Of a DNA stretch of 6,047 bases, positions 5,378-6,047 are shown piece after piece. This DNA is from Bacilli bacterium. GTDB taxonomy: Bacteria; Bacillota_I; Bacilli_A; RF39; UBA660. Each line of letters opens with the position of its first letter. Positions within the stretch are counted from its first letter, which is position 1. The notes beneath the pieces were generated by a model, which was not told the DNA's origin, did no database searches, and saw nothing but the letters and a program-made list of their open reading frames with translations. The translations under genes were made by a program, and so were the position numbers. The stretch is taken from positions 1-6,047 of the forward strand of contig JAGHGS010000117.1 of assembly GCA_017888105.1 (NCBI GenBank). Direction: 5' to 3'.

Positions 5378-5398
5378 CATTATTGCAAAAGTTTTTTT
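5362..5398 (+). terminator. Possible intrinsic terminator after the RhuM-family gene, overlapping the rplK promoter
   Basis: ACTTTTG (5362-5368) pairs with CAAAAGT (5386-5392), extended inward by two G-U and three A-U pairs to a 12-bp stem with a 7-base loop, then TTTTTT (5393-5398). The stem is AU-rich and weak, and it contains the -10 of the rplK promoter, so one element or both may be real. Confidence 0.4.
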
Positions 5399-5410
5399 GC
5401 ATATATTTTA

Positions 5411-5448
5411 GTATGTGGGAGGGAGTCGGATTTGCCCTAGACCACTAC
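5411..5448 (+). promoter_or_regulatory. rplK leader hairpin, probable ribosomal protein L1 autoregulatory site
   Basis: GTA (5411-5413), GTGG (5415-5418) and AGGG (5420-5423) pair with CCCT (5435-5438), CCAC (5442-5445) and TAC (5446-5448). A bulged T separates the first two helices, and an asymmetric internal loop (G against AGA) the last two. The GTGGGAGG ... AGACCAC arrangement in front of rplK resembles the L1-binding leaders known upstream of L11-L1 operons, where L1 mimics its 23S rRNA contact to repress translation. The structure is seen; the ligand is inferred from position and sequence. Confidence 0.6.
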
Positions 5449-5480
5449 CTTGAAAAACTAAATTATTAGGAGGTGTTTTC

Positions 5481-6047
5481 ATGGCAAAAGAAATCACAAG
5501 AAGAATTAAACTTCAAATTGAAGCAGGTAAAGCTACACCAGCTCCACCAGTTGGTACTGTTTTAGGTCCAGCAGGAGTAAACTTACAAGAGTTTTGTACA
5601 AAATTTAATGATGCAACTAGAGATAAGATGGGTGATGTAGTACCTTGCGAAATTACAGTATATGATGACAGAAGTTTTGATTTCGTTTTAAAAACTCCAC
5701 CAGCAGGTTTTTTACTTAAAAAAGCTGCTAAAATTCAGAAAGGTTCAACAAAAGGTGCTAATGAAGTTGTAGCAACGATTACACAAGAAGATCTACGTAA
5801 GATTGCTGAGACAAAATTACCAGATCTTAATGCTTATGATGTAGAAGCTGCAATGAAACAAATTGAAGGTACGGCTCGTAATATGGGTATTGCAGTTAAA
5901 GGCTTGAATGATCAAGAAATGGCTGAACAAGCAGCAGAAGCACGTATTGAAGAAGCAGCCATTGCTAAAAGAGATGCTGAACTTGCTGAAATGGAAGCAG
6001 AAGCTAAAGAATTTAATGCTGATGTTCCTGTAGCTGGTGAAGAAGAA
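5481..6047 (+). CDS. rplK: Ribosomal protein L11 (uL11) with C-terminal extension, 3' truncated
   Basis: The first ~141 residues are a full L11. They include the proline-rich N-terminal domain (TPAPPVGTVLGPAGVNLQEFC, residues 19-39), the linker TPPAGFLLKKAAKI (72-85), and the 23S rRNA-binding C-terminal domain ending VEAAMKQIEGTARNMGIAVKG (121-141). L11 binds the GTPase-associated centre of 23S rRNA at the base of the L7/L12 stalk and is needed for factor-dependent GTP hydrolysis and RelA activation. L11 normally ends here, but this frame goes on for at least 48 more residues, rich in Glu, Ala and Lys (LNDQEMAEQAAEARIEEAAI and so on), probably a charged helix, and is still open at the window edge. 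Start ATG 5481 has a near-perfect AGGAGGTG (5468-5475) five bases upstream. rplA (L1) would be expected next. The upstream leader suggests L1 feedback control. Confidence 0.97.
   Translation, partial: MAKEITRRIKLQIEAGKATPAPPVGTVLGPAGVNLQEFCTKFNDATRDKMGDVVPCEITVYDDRSFDFVLKTPPAGFLLKKAAKIQKGSTKGANEVVATITQEDLRKIAETKLPDLNAYDVEAAMKQIEGTARNMGIAVKGLNDQEMAEQAAEARIEEAAIAKRDAELAEMEAEAKEFNADVPVAGEEE

Noticed and set aside
1..6047. CRISPR arrays, tRNA or rRNA genes, insertion sequences
   Set aside because: No regularly spaced repeats, cloverleaf-like segments, transposase motifs or terminal inverted repeats were seen on either strand.

Overview
The window is AT-rich and reads like a low-GC Bacillota genome. 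The best guess is an uncultured gut Bacilli or Mycoplasmatota-like lineage, inferred from codon use, strong TTGACA/TATAAT-type promoters, AGGAGGTG-type ribosome binding sites and familiar gut-Firmicutes protein families. Every gene is on the + strand. The standard bacterial code fits: the open frames use TGG for Trp with no internal TGA, and TGA ends the first gene.

Left end (2-864): the 3' part of a surface-type gene ends in a C-type-lectin-like (DUF6273/FGE-like) domain. Its last ~110 bases are strikingly poor in A and rich in G/C, as expected of a variable repeat (VR) of a diversity-generating retroelement (DGR). A perfect 13-bp hairpin lies over its stop codon. A GC-rich, structured intergenic stretch follows, then a 101-residue protein resembling MutS domain I alone. 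MutS-like proteins are, to my recollection, a known DGR accessory class. No template repeat (TR) or reverse transcriptase is in the window, so these would have to lie to the left or elsewhere.

Middle (900-4243): three genes, each with its own promoter. They encode a tetratricopeptide/ST7-like cytoplasmic protein, an AAA-type ATPase with a DUF4143 and PD-(D/E)XK-like C-terminal part, and a lipoprotein with two Ig-like domains and a GH25 muramidase domain. The promoters of the first and third are copies of one another (37 of 51 positions identical, no gaps, up to the ATG). All three promoters put the Shine-Dalgarno almost at the predicted transcription start. A clear intrinsic terminator closes the muramidase gene.

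Right end (4293-6047): a RhuM-family gene with its own near-consensus promoter, then the start of the conserved ribosomal-protein operon. This has a promoter, an L1-type leader hairpin, and rplK (L11) with an unusual charged C-terminal extension that runs off the window. The junction between accessory genes and the housekeeping operon is at about 5330.

The main candidate for a notable system is the DGR target plus MutS-like protein plus structured RNA on the left. The other genes look like independent accessory units, not one pathway.
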